Positions 1-7,338 of a stretch of 64,000 nt of DNA are shown here, piece by piece (the stretch's first letter is position 1; each line of letters begins with the position of its first letter). The position numbers and the translations under genes were made by a program. Source of the stretch: Verrucomicrobiota bacterium (GTDB lineage Bacteria > Verrucomicrobiota > Verrucomicrobiia > Verrucomicrobiales > Verrucomicrobiaceae). Under the pieces are notes generated by a model, which did not search any database, had not been told where the DNA came from, and saw only the letters and a program-made list of their open reading frames with translations. Location of the stretch: NCBI GenBank assembly GCA_025360015.1, contig JANYCZ010000045.1, forward strand, positions 78,951 to 142,950. Reading direction: 5' to 3'.

Positions 1-1
1 G

Positions 2-742
2 GGCAAGAGTGCCGCCCCTTTGATCGTGGGGGACAACATCATCTGCACCGGTGCTGACAACGGCGCCACTCTCATTGCCTCCCGGCGTACGGACGGCAAA
101 CTGGCGTGGAAGGCGGGAGACGATGGCGGCAGCTACAGCTCCCCCGTGCTCATGACCCTGGCCGGACGCGAACAAATCGTGAGCGTGAACAGCAACTCCG
201 TCACCGGCCATGACCCCGCCAGCGGCACCGTGCTGTGGAAGTTTGACTGGCCGGGCATGTTTCCCAAAGTCTGCCAGCCCGTGCAGGTGACAGCGGATCG
301 CATTTTGATCACCACCAGCTACGGTTTGAAAAGCCACCTGCTGGAGATCAAGGCCGGTGCTGAAGGCAAGATGACCGTTTCTTCCATCTGGGCTGCCAGC
401 GCACCGCGCACGAAGTTCAGCAGCGCCAGCGTGTTCGGCACCCATGCCTACGCCATGGATGAAGGCACCTTCTGCTGCGTGGATCTCGCCACCGGTGAGC
501 GCGGCTGGCGCGAAGGCCGCTACGGCTTCGGCCAGCAGGTACGCCTGGGAGACCACTGGATCCTCGTGCAGGCGGAGAAAGGCTTCGTCGCCCTGGTCAA
601 AGCCAATCCCGAGCGGCTTGAGGAAGTCTCACGCCTCGAAGCCCTGCCCGGCAAAACCTGGAACCCACCCACCCTGGCCGGACGCTGGCTGCTGGTGCGC
701 AACGACCACGAAGCCATCTGCTTTGAACTCGCGGCAAAGTGA
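2..742 (+). CDS. PQQ-like beta-propeller protein (5'-partial)
   Basis: The frame is open from the first bases of the window, so this is the C-terminal part of a gene that begins outside it; the first possible start inside (TTG at 20) is unlikely to be real. The translation has repeated propeller-blade patterns such as GKLAWKAG, GTVLWKFDWPG and ATGERGWREG, each with the A/G-x-x-x-W signature of PQQ-like (BamB/quinoprotein) propellers. Such proteins in this phylum are usually secreted or periplasmic. The substrate or partner cannot be told from this portion. No catalytic residue is visible, so an enzymatic role is not claimed. Confidence 0.75.
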   Translation, partial: GKSAAPLIVGDNIICTGADNGATLIASRRTDGKLAWKAGDDGGSYSSPVLMTLAGREQIVSVNSNSVTGHDPASGTVLWKFDWPGMFPKVCQPVQVTADRILITTSYGLKSHLLEIKAGAEGKMTVSSIWAASAPRTKFSSASVFGTHAYAMDEGTFCCVDLATGERGWREGRYGFGQQVRLGDHWILVQAEKGFVALVKANPERLEEVSRLEALPGKTWNPPTLAGRWLLVRNDHEAICFELAAK

Positions 743-776
743 CGCCGTAGCCGCATTCGCCAGAACGCGGCGGCCC

Positions 777-894
777 TTTTGGACTGCGGTTGCGGAGTGA
801 GGAACGAACGAAGCTACCGCTTTCGCAGGCCGGTCCAGCTCACTTACACCCCGAGACGGTCGAAAGCGGCAGATCATCGCAGCCGCACTCCAAA
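777..894. repeat. Imperfect inverted repeat, REP-like
   Basis: The left arm (about 777-825) contains GGACTGCGGTTGCGG and ends ACCGCTTTCG. The right arm (861-894) begins CGAAAGCGG and ends CCGCACTCCAAA, so the outer and inner parts pair as an interrupted hairpin. It lies just behind the stop of the propeller gene. It resembles an extragenic palindrome and could act as a transcription end. The rest of 743-973 shows no gene. Confidence 0.5.
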
Positions 895-973
895 GACGCC
901 TTGCATGACCACACCCTCATTGGGATTGAGTGTGCGCAGGGAGGAACAAGCGCTGTCACCCCAACTACTAGCT

Positions 974-1559
974 TCACCAGATATGCCGAAACACACGGCC
1001 CACCAAACTCCGCGCCGCATCCGGCTTGATGTACCGCAGGCCATCACCTGACGACATCGAGGGCAGTTGCATGGGGCCCTTCTGCGTGATGACCTTGATG
1101 GATTTGACTTCAATGCGCGCCACCGGGCAGTCGTTGGCATCCACCGGCATGATGGAGATGCGCTTGATGGTTTCCAAACCGGACACTATCTGGCCAAAAA
1201 CAGTGTACTTGCCTTCCAGCGCGCCATAGTTGCCCAGCGTCATGTAAAACTGCGAGCCATTCGAGCGGCGCTCCGGATTCACCTTGTCCGAGCGGCGCGC
1301 CATGGCCACGGCTCCGATACGGTGCGGCCGCTTGATCTCCCCTGGAATCGTTTTGTCCTCGCCACCCGTTCCCCATTTGAGGCGCGCGGACTCATCTGAC
1401 GTCAGCGGATCTCCGGTCTGCACCAGAAAGCCTTCGATGGCACGGTGGAAGGCCAGCCCGTTGTAAAAGCCGCTGTCGCAGTGGTCGATGAAGTTGTTCA
1501 CCGTCTGCGGCGCGTCATTCGGAAACAGTTCGATCATGACCGTCTCACGCGCACCGCCA
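974..1559 (-). pseudogene. 3'-partial copy of the cyclophilin gene
   Basis: This stretch copies the 3' part of the cyclophilin gene at 5602-6564. It encodes the catalytic domain from MIELFPNDAP to the shared C-terminus VFRHIW, then the stop. Similarity ends just past the stop codon on one side and at about 1559 on the other, where the signal peptide and linker should begin. An open frame with ATG at 1537 gives 187 residues. Compared by eye, about 7 residues differ and most nucleotide differences look synonymous, so the copy was under selection or came from a diverged homologue. Without a signal peptide it would stay cytoplasmic if expressed. It may be a remnant rather than a gene. See the finding on duplicated gene ends. 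Confidence 0.8.
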
Positions 1560-1745
1560 TCCTTGCAGCATCTTTTTTATACCTTGCTGTGAAATTTTGG
1601 TGCAAACCCGGCGCAGCCAGGAAACTCGCTTTCACTCTCACCCATGCCGCGCACCTACGCGGGCTTGGAGTGCTGCGAACGGCCACACTCGCCTTTCGAA
1701 TTTCACACGCTGCCTCGCCCGCTCTCTCACTTCAGGTCCGCAAAT

Positions 1746-1997
1746 TCATCCCAAAGGCCGCCGCCGCAGATGACGCAGAGTGTAGAAGGGCACTTCTGAT
1801 TCCGTCATGCGCCGACTGCCCTCTTTTCGTTTTGGGCCGAAAAGCTCCCGCTGCGCTTCGAAAATGCCTTCCACAAACTCCTTGCTCCCCAGCGCCACCC
1901 CATCCGTGAAGTAGCGCACACGCAGTCGCACCAGTTCCGCAGGGTTCAGCTTGCCTTTCTCCGCCAGTACCGCACGCGCGATCTGAATGCAGCACAC
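1746..1997 (-). pseudogene. Remnant of REP-associated tyrosine transposase (C-terminal part)
   Basis: Translation gives AVLAEKGKLNPAEL, then VRYFTDGVALGSKEFVEGIF, then a stretch with ELFGPKRKEGSRRM. I recognise this as the C-terminal extension typical of verrucomicrobial Y1 (IS200-like, REP-associated) transposases. The HUH domain that should precede it is missing: upstream of about 1997 the sequence switches to another transposase remnant on the other strand. The piece is therefore a broken mobile-element fragment. Confidence 0.65.
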
Positions 1998-2141
1998 AAC
2001 CTGGCGCTGCTGCGCAGGCTGGCCAACAACCTCTTGAAACTCGAACCCAGCATCCTGTCGATCAAAGGCAAGCGCCTGCTATGCGCCTCCAGCCGCACCT
2101 TCCTTTGCTCCGCTTTGAATGCCCTCAATGTTCATGCGTAG
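1986..2141 (+). pseudogene. Remnant of ISAs1-like transposase (C-terminal tail)
   Basis: Reading plus from 1986 gives NAAHNLALLRRLANNLL, then SILSIKGKRLL, before a stop at 2139-2141. The NLALLRRLA...SIKGKRL pattern matches the C-terminal end of ISAs1-family DDE transposases. Only about 50 codons are present, with no catalytic residues. It abuts the RAYT remnant on the left and an IS66 remnant on the right. Confidence 0.55.
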
Positions 2142-2150
2142 TCCCTGAGC

Positions 2151-2288
2151 CGTGGCATCGACCCGCAAACCTATCTGCGCGATGTGCTCACCCGCCTGCC
2201 GACAATGACCAATCGGCAGGTTAAGGACGTCACACCGGCAGCGTGGGCAAAAACGCAGACGACGAGCTCTCAACGCAAGGCCGCATAG
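2151..2288 (+). pseudogene. Remnant of IS66-family transposase TnpC (C-terminal tail)
   Basis: The plus frame reads RGIDPQTYLRDVLTRLP, then TMTNRQVKDVTPAAWAK, ending at TAG 2286-2288. This YLRDVLTRLP...DVTPAAWA pattern is the conserved extreme C-terminus of IS66 TnpC proteins. Everything upstream of it, including the DDE core, is absent. From 2289 to the next gene at 2449 I see nothing recognisable. Confidence 0.75.
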
Positions 2289-2448
2289 TAATCCAAGCTC
2301 AAACGCAACCTCACACCAGAGGTGATTGGAGTGACGCTAACGAGAGGGCGGAGCTTGTCGGTGGTGGGAAATGAGCGGAGCCGCGAGCTTTGCGAAGCGC
2401 TGGAATTGGCTCCCCATAGGCATGCACTTGGTGTGTTCGGTTTGCTGT

Positions 2449-3009
2449 TCATTCACTCAAAAAAATGCCCAGCTTCAGGCTCGTATTCAATTTCCTTGTC
2501 CACACCTGGGATTCAGAGAACATCACTTTGGCTCCGGTGCGCATTATCGCGTGTCCTTGAACTCGGATCGTAAACTGTTCTCCACTGCAACGCCCGAGTG
2601 ATGTGCGTTTGCGACCTTGTTCAATCGGATCAATTGCATATGTGACGGGATGAGAGGGAGGCACCAACAAAACCATTTCACCGCTGGCACCTGCCAATTC
2701 GAGCTTCTCAATCGTGAACGACTGCGCATTGCGATAGCCATGAGAATCGAAACCACCAATCCCAACTTGTAATTGCGGCTCCGTGTCTGGTTCGTTGTGG
2801 ATATAAAACAATCCGGGAATCACAACCTGATGAACTACAGATCCCGTATCTGGGAAGATAGCGGGAACGAATGGTGATTCGCTACTGGGCGGGTGAAAAA
2901 CGTTTGTCGGAACGTATCGAACGAAACGGCTCAGATGAACGCCACCTAGCCCAATGATCACAACGACTCCGAGGCAAAAAAACACAGTGGTCAAGGCGAG
3001 GCGCTTCAT
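2449..3009 (-). CDS. Hypothetical membrane-anchored protein (third gene of low-GC operon)
   Basis: This is a 186-residue protein with one hydrophobic N-terminal segment (about residues 4-28, LALTTVFFCLGVVVIIGLGG), so it is probably anchored in the membrane with the rest outside. I recognise no domain. The start at 3009 lies 6 nt after the stop of the preceding gene, which fits one transcript with the next two entries. Base composition is more AT-rich than the flanking housekeeping genes, suggesting the operon was acquired. Confidence 0.6.
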   Translation of the reverse strand: MKRLALTTVFFCLGVVVIIGLGGVHLSRFVRYVPTNVFHPPSSESPFVPAIFPDTGSVVHQVVIPGLFYIHNEPDTEPQLQVGIGGFDSHGYRNAQSFTIEKLELAGASGEMVLLVPPSHPVTYAIDPIEQGRKRTSLGRCSGEQFTIRVQGHAIMRTGAKVMFSESQVWTRKLNTSLKLGIFLSE

Positions 3010-3015
3010 GTAAAA

Positions 3016-3936
3016 TCATGTGCCTGGACTGACAAGCATAATGCGCCAGCCGCCGTTGACCCATACGAGAGGAAGGTAGTCGGTAGATTTGCCGTCCCCG
3101 GTCCTCACTATGGCATCAGCCAAAAAGGATTCGCGTGGTAGCTGGGGGAACGCCTCAAACTCCTCCTTCGATGGTCTTCGAAAGCTCATCAAACTTGGAC
3201 GCCGCAGTGTTTCCGAACGTGACTGAGGACTGACAGCATTTTTGCTCAATCCATTTGAATTTGGAGATCCTTGCGTCCAAAAATTTTCGGGGCTACGATT
3301 CGGCGCTGATGGATTCGCGCTGCTCTCATTAAACGCATCGACAAAGCTGCGGGCAGCGTCGATCACCACGCTGTTCGCTTTGCGAAATGCGAGTGCCGTC
3401 TTGTATTCACGGAGCAACGGCTGAGGTATTAAAAGTGTATCCGCTCCTTGAAGCTTCGCAATCAACCCAAATTGGCCGTGGTGGCTCTTGGGCCTCCTAA
3501 CGTCACCTCCTGAGAACGATAATGTCTTTTCAACTTTCTGGGCACGGCCATTAATCACAATGAGCCGTTCTGAGTTTTTGGGGATCATTTCGCATCTCGT
3601 TAAGTCGCCGTAGATCAACGAAAGATCGGCGCTGATTTCTGCCATCAACTCTGTGGAAGGCGAATCCAAACCGTCGTCCTCAACTTGAATTGGCAACCCA
3701 AGCTTAGCGCCTTTGAATCGAACGCTTGTCCCATCGGGAGTGCGACCTGGCTGTAGATCATCAATGGTCTGCGGGCGATGTTCGGGAGGGGTTGCCCGAA
3801 CGGGGCCGTCTGAGTGCGTCCACTGATCGGCACGAATAGTTCGCTCATTGATGGGCAGTGATTTCGTGGCGAGTAGAAAGATCGCAAAAAGCGCCACTAT
3901 ACCAGCCGAAACCCAGCCTAATTGACGTGTGTTCAT
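3016..3936 (-). CDS. Hypothetical membrane-anchored protein (second gene of low-GC operon)
   Basis: This 306-residue protein has a hydrophobic stretch at about residues 8-24 (VSAGIVALFAIFLLATK), followed by a polar region. I recognise no family. The C-terminal segment TDYLPLVWVNGGWRIML resembles the closing strand of small alpha/beta-fold lipoproteins, which is only a weak hint. Its ATG at 3936 overlaps the stop of the upstream gene as ATGA, a strong sign of translational coupling. The whole protein may act with its two neighbours outside the cell membrane. Confidence 0.65.
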   Translation of the reverse strand: MNTRQLGWVSAGIVALFAIFLLATKSLPINERTIRADQWTHSDGPVRATPPEHRPQTIDDLQPGRTPDGTSVRFKGAKLGLPIQVEDDGLDSPSTELMAEISADLSLIYGDLTRCEMIPKNSERLIVINGRAQKVEKTLSFSGGDVRRPKSHHGQFGLIAKLQGADTLLIPQPLLREYKTALAFRKANSVVIDAARSFVDAFNESSANPSAPNRSPENFWTQGSPNSNGLSKNAVSPQSRSETLRRPSLMSFRRPSKEEFEAFPQLPRESFLADAIVRTGDGKSTDYLPLVWVNGGWRIMLVSPGT

Positions 3937-5351
3937 GGCGATGTTCCTGGTGCAAGCATAGGCTTTTGGTTGGGGACCGCTGGCCGAACAACCAAATACT
4001 TCCGGGCATAAGCACCCTCGTGCATGATCGGAGCTGTGAGATTGGTGTATGTGAACGTTCCCTGGACCGGGTTGCCGTCAAGTTGCAGAGCCCATATGAA
4101 TGGCTTCACATCGCTATTGAGATGCCCCGTGAAAGAACCTCCTGAAGTTACCGGGAGTTCTTTGTCAGCAGAACAACCGCTGATGCCTGTCGTGATGATT
4201 GCTCCCTGTGCATCGTAACATGCTTGGTGCCCGCTAGAAAGCACGGGACGCGTGAAGAAGAGCGAACGCATTTCATAAAATCCATCTGGATGGTAATAGG
4301 TATTGATTGCTCCGGGTGAGAACCAATTTCCGTTCAAGCCAGGCAGAACAGTTGGAGGCTCTGGGTCGCTGTTACCATAACCGAGCGATTGATACATCGC
4401 GGGTGCATAGGCTAACCAACCCATGTCGGCACTTTCTGCGGTGTGCCACGCATCAAATTTCTCCTTCGTAGATCGGGGCACAACTGTTATGGTCAGCTTG
4501 TCGATCACAACCGAACTACCTTTTGGACAGACTTGAATTGAGAATTCCTTCTGCTCATCCGTATCTGGCTCATCTCCGAGGTCGAGTTCGTGTCCTGGCA
4601 AGTCAGACTCATTTGCAAACCACCAAAGATTCTGTTCGAAGAGTTCGCGGTCACCGGGAGTTAGATAATCGATCAGATCCACTTTGCTTGAGGTCCATAC
4701 CTTACAGACGCATTTCTCCCAGCCGTTATAGTGCTGCTTTTCATTCTGCCGAGTGGCGAGATTGAGTTTGCGCGCCTTATCCGGCCCGGCTTCGGTGTCT
4801 GGATAAGTCTTAAACTCAACCGGGAGGAGGCTATAATTGATCGTCTTCCCAGTCACAGGAATCGGCGATAGCATGGATACCACTCCGCTTTGTAACGTCA
4901 CATCGGACGGCAACTGAAAGTCCCCGTTATTGTCCTTTGTTGGGCTAGAAAGGATCGTGCAGGAATTTGACATCAGGCCTGTGCTGATGGTGAGTTTGAG
5001 TGTGGCAACAAACTCGCTGGTCCTGGTAGTGCCCACCACCGTGGTTTTCTTCAGCACAAACACACAGCTGATGGGCTTCCCGGTTTCTCGTGCCGTGTTG
5101 GTCTGTAGGCGCACCTCCATTTGCGTCATGCTGGCGCTCTGGGTTGCGTATGTGACTGTGCTGGACTGCGAGTCGCCATCTGAATCCGTGTAGTATATCG
5201 TTGAGGAGCCGGTACCATTGGTCAGTGAGGAGGTCACCGCGTAGGATGTGACTCCATTCACGCCGTTGCACTGCCAGCCGTTTGTCTCGCTGCCTCTGAA
5301 ATAATTCACAGGGGAAATGGGGTCAGTGTGCAAATTCTTGACAAATGTCAT
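3933..5351 (-). CDS. Hypothetical protein, about 472 residues (first gene of low-GC operon)
   Basis: A large protein of unknown family. The N-terminal half is rich in Thr/Ser beta-strand patterns. The C-terminal half has a conserved-looking block: YHPDGFYEMRSLFFTRPVL, then HQACYDAQGAIITTGISGCSAD, then PFIWALQLDGNPVQGT. I have the impression that similar blocks occur in other PVC hypothetical proteins, but I cannot name one. I chose ATG 5351 (MTFVKNLHTD). The frame stays open to ATG 5471, only 7 nt from a promoter-like sequence, so a longer leaderless form of 512 residues is possible. Between 5351 and 5471 another frame is also open, so the true N-terminus is uncertain. No signal peptide is seen with either start. 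Confidence 0.65.
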   Translation of the reverse strand: MTFVKNLHTDPISPVNYFRGSETNGWQCNGVNGVTSYAVTSSLTNGTGSSTIYYTDSDGDSQSSTVTYATQSASMTQMEVRLQTNTARETGKPISCVFVLKKTTVVGTTRTSEFVATLKLTISTGLMSNSCTILSSPTKDNNGDFQLPSDVTLQSGVVSMLSPIPVTGKTINYSLLPVEFKTYPDTEAGPDKARKLNLATRQNEKQHYNGWEKCVCKVWTSSKVDLIDYLTPGDRELFEQNLWWFANESDLPGHELDLGDEPDTDEQKEFSIQVCPKGSSVVIDKLTITVVPRSTKEKFDAWHTAESADMGWLAYAPAMYQSLGYGNSDPEPPTVLPGLNGNWFSPGAINTYYHPDGFYEMRSLFFTRPVLSSGHQACYDAQGAIITTGISGCSADKELPVTSGGSFTGHLNSDVKPFIWALQLDGNPVQGTFTYTNLTAPIMHEGAYARKYLVVRPAVPNQKPMLAPGTSP

Positions 5352-5478
5352 GGCGTCATGACTCCGTCGGACCCAAAAACTCTTTGAGTGCTTCGGGGGC
5401 TTGCTTCCGTGTCTTCTTCCGGTCCAGCCGTCGCAGTTGCTGGCGGACTGGGTGCGAATGCTGCGTGGCATGACTTTG

Positions 5479-5508
5479 CTTATACCAGCAGCGTGCCCAT
5501 TTTGTCAA
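5479..5508 (-). promoter_or_regulatory. Sigma-70-type promoter of the low-GC operon
   Basis: Read on the minus strand, TTGACA (5508-5503) and TATAAG (5484-5479) are separated by 18 nt. This is close to the housekeeping consensus and faces the three-gene operon. Transcription should begin near 5472, just where an in-frame ATG (5471) sits. Confidence 0.6.
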
Positions 5509-5601
5509 TTATTTGCCCCTGTCTCCATTTTCACAAGGCTCGGTCCCAGCCACCGCCTCCCTCACGACTTCACCGCCAACTGCTTACTAACCGCCCACAT
5601 C

Positions 5602-6564
5602 TCACCAGATATGCCGGAACACGCGGCCCACCAAGCTGCGCGCCGCATCCGGCTTGATGTACCGCAGGCCATCGCCTGACGACATCGAGGGCAGCTGCAT
5701 GGGGCCCTTCTGCGTGATGACTTTGATGGATTTGATTTCAATGCGGGCCACCGGGCAGTCGTTGGCATCCACCGGCATGATGGAGATACGCTTGATGGTC
5801 TCCAAGCCAGAAATCACCTGGCCAAAGACGGTGTATTTCCCCTCAAGCACGCCGTAATTGCCCAGGGTCATGTAAAATTGCGAGCCATTCGAGCGGCGCT
5901 CCGGATTCACCTTATCCGAGCGGCGGGCCATGGCCACGGCTCCCACACGGTGCGGCAGCTTGATCTCGCTGGGAATTGTTTTGTCCTCGCCACCCGTTCC
6001 CCATTTGAGACGCGCGGACTCGTCCGACGTCAGCGGATCCCCTGTCTGCACCAGAAAGCCTTCGATGGCACGGTGGAAGGCCAGCCCGTTGTAAAAGCCG
6101 CTGTCACAGTGGTCGATGAAATTATTCACCGTCTGCGGAGCGTCGTTTGGAAAGAGTTCAATCATCACCGTCTCACGCGCACCGCCAAAGGCGACATCCA
6201 TGACCGCGATCTTGCGCACCGAATCTTTCGCCCACAGCGAAGGATCTTCCGCACGCGGCACAGGCACGCGCATCGGTGTGGAGGAGGATGAAGAGGACGA
6301 AGCGTACGGCGCGTAGCTGCGGCTTGCGGCACTGGGGGTCGGGGTGGCTGCTCCGCCACCGGCCTTGTCCACAGACTGAAACAGCGCCTTCTGCGCTTCA
6401 TCCGCCAGCCGGTCGATTTCTGCCGTAGAGGGAGTCTTGGCAGGTGTCTGTGACGCCGGAGCCTTCGCCTGCTGGGCGGATAATACGGCATGGCAGCCAA
6501 AGGCCAGCAGGCAGGTCAGAAGCGGGATCTTCACGTGGCGTGCGGTTAAGATAGGAAAAAACAT
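5602..6564 (-). CDS. Secreted peptidyl-prolyl cis-trans isomerase, cyclophilin type
   Basis: This enzyme catalyses proline cis-trans isomerisation and here probably acts in the periplasm. Residues 1-30 are a signal peptide, followed by a Pro/Ala/Ser-rich linker (about 35-100, with a run of eight serines). The cyclophilin domain (about 115-290) carries the active-site pattern FHRAIEGFLVQTGDP and NGSQFYMTL. A C-terminal extension of about 35 residues ends in VFRHIW. The chosen ATG leaves 7 nt to the upstream lipoprotein gene, suggesting co-transcription. A GTG at 6534 is an alternative start. The 3' 580 bp or so occur again at 974-1559. Confidence 0.88.
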   Translation of the reverse strand: MFFPILTARHVKIPLLTCLLAFGCHAVLSAQQAKAPASQTPAKTPSTAEIDRLADEAQKALFQSVDKAGGGAATPTPSAASRSYAPYASSSSSSSTPMRVPVPRAEDPSLWAKDSVRKIAVMDVAFGGARETVMIELFPNDAPQTVNNFIDHCDSGFYNGLAFHRAIEGFLVQTGDPLTSDESARLKWGTGGEDKTIPSEIKLPHRVGAVAMARRSDKVNPERRSNGSQFYMTLGNYGVLEGKYTVFGQVISGLETIKRISIMPVDANDCPVARIEIKSIKVITQKGPMQLPSMSSGDGLRYIKPDAARSLVGRVFRHIW

Positions 6565-6571
6565 GCTGCGG

Positions 6572-6877
6572 CTAGCGCAGATTCTGAGGGACCGTTGCAG
6601 GGCGGCTCGGTGCAGCCGCAGGTGGCAGGGCTGGAGCAGCCGCAGGTGCTGCAGGCTCCAGGCTCATCGGCGCGGCGGACGCCTGCTCTCTAGCATTGAC
6701 CTGATAGCGCATCCTCGGATTGCCACGCACCTTACGCGGAGGCAGTCCCCAGCTCACATCATAGGCGTCCTGCTGGGTAACGGTGGGATGCTTGGAGTCA
6801 AAATGCTCAAAGGAACCGCAGGCGGTCAGCAGAGTGGAGGCAAGCAGAGCGGCAAAGAGGAAGCGCAGAGATGTCAT
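6572..6877 (-). CDS. Small lipoprotein
   Basis: This is a 101-residue protein with a clear lipoprotein signal, LLASTLLTAC, predicting Cys20 as the lipidated residue. The mature part is short and ends in an Ala/Pro-rich tail. I know no family for it. It lies 7 nt upstream of the cyclophilin gene on the same strand, so the two may be made together and work in the envelope. Confidence 0.7.
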   Translation of the reverse strand: MTSLRFLFAALLASTLLTACGSFEHFDSKHPTVTQQDAYDVSWGLPPRKVRGNPRMRYQVNAREQASAAPMSLEPAAPAAAPALPPAAAPSRPATVPQNLR

Positions 6878-6974
6878 TGTTTGGCAAAATTGAATTCTTA
6901 ACGAGTCGCGATACTAGGCTGGGTGATTCTTGCTGGCAAGATCGAAGTCTTGGACTCCCCCATCTCCATTTCGT

Positions 6975-7331
6975 TCACTTCCCCCGCACAAGGCGCACCG
7001 CCACGTGATCCGTATCCGGCAAAATGCGTTTCCTCAGCTCCAGGCTCACCCCGGCGGCCTGGAATTCCCCCATCACGCAGGCCGCCATCTCTGCGGCCAG
7101 GGTTTCGATGAGCCTGCGCGGCCGCTCCGCCGCCAGTGCCTGCAGCCGCGCCGCGACCGCCGCGTAGTCGATGGTGGCGGCAATGTCATCCTCCATCCCC
7201 TCAAACCGCCCGGCGATCCGCAGGGTGATGTCCGCCTCCAGCACCTGGCTAGCGGCACGCTCCTCTTCAGGAACACCAATGTACGTGGTCAGGCGCAGGG
7301 CGCAGATGCGTATTTCGTCGGGAGGATTCAT
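6975..7331 (-). CDS. folB: Dihydroneopterin aldolase FolB
   Basis: FolB converts 7,8-dihydroneopterin to 6-hydroxymethyl-7,8-dihydropterin and glycolaldehyde in folate synthesis. The sequence has the FolB pattern GVPEEERAASQ, then TIDYAAV with the family tyrosine, LIETLAAEMA, and a late ELRKRILPDTDHVAV with the conserved lysine. Length (118 residues) is normal. I chose ATG 7331 (MNPPDE); an in-frame start at 7349 would overlap the upstream gene. The gap to that gene, a HAD-Nudix fusion, is only 7 nt, so the two are very likely co-transcribed. EpsD/FolX-like activity cannot be ruled out by eye. Confidence 0.85.
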   Translation of the reverse strand: MNPPDEIRICALRLTTYIGVPEEERAASQVLEADITLRIAGRFEGMEDDIAATIDYAAVAARLQALAAERPRRLIETLAAEMAACVMGEFQAAGVSLELRKRILPDTDHVAVRLVRGK

Positions 7332-7338
7332 CGGCAAA

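Noticed and set aside
743..973. tRNA or small RNA gene in the first intergenic region
   Set aside because: The folded structure is a simple interrupted hairpin without a tRNA pattern.
1560..5600. Prophage or integrative element with its own integrase
   Set aside because: No integrase, structural phage gene or tRNA target is visible; only transposase tails.
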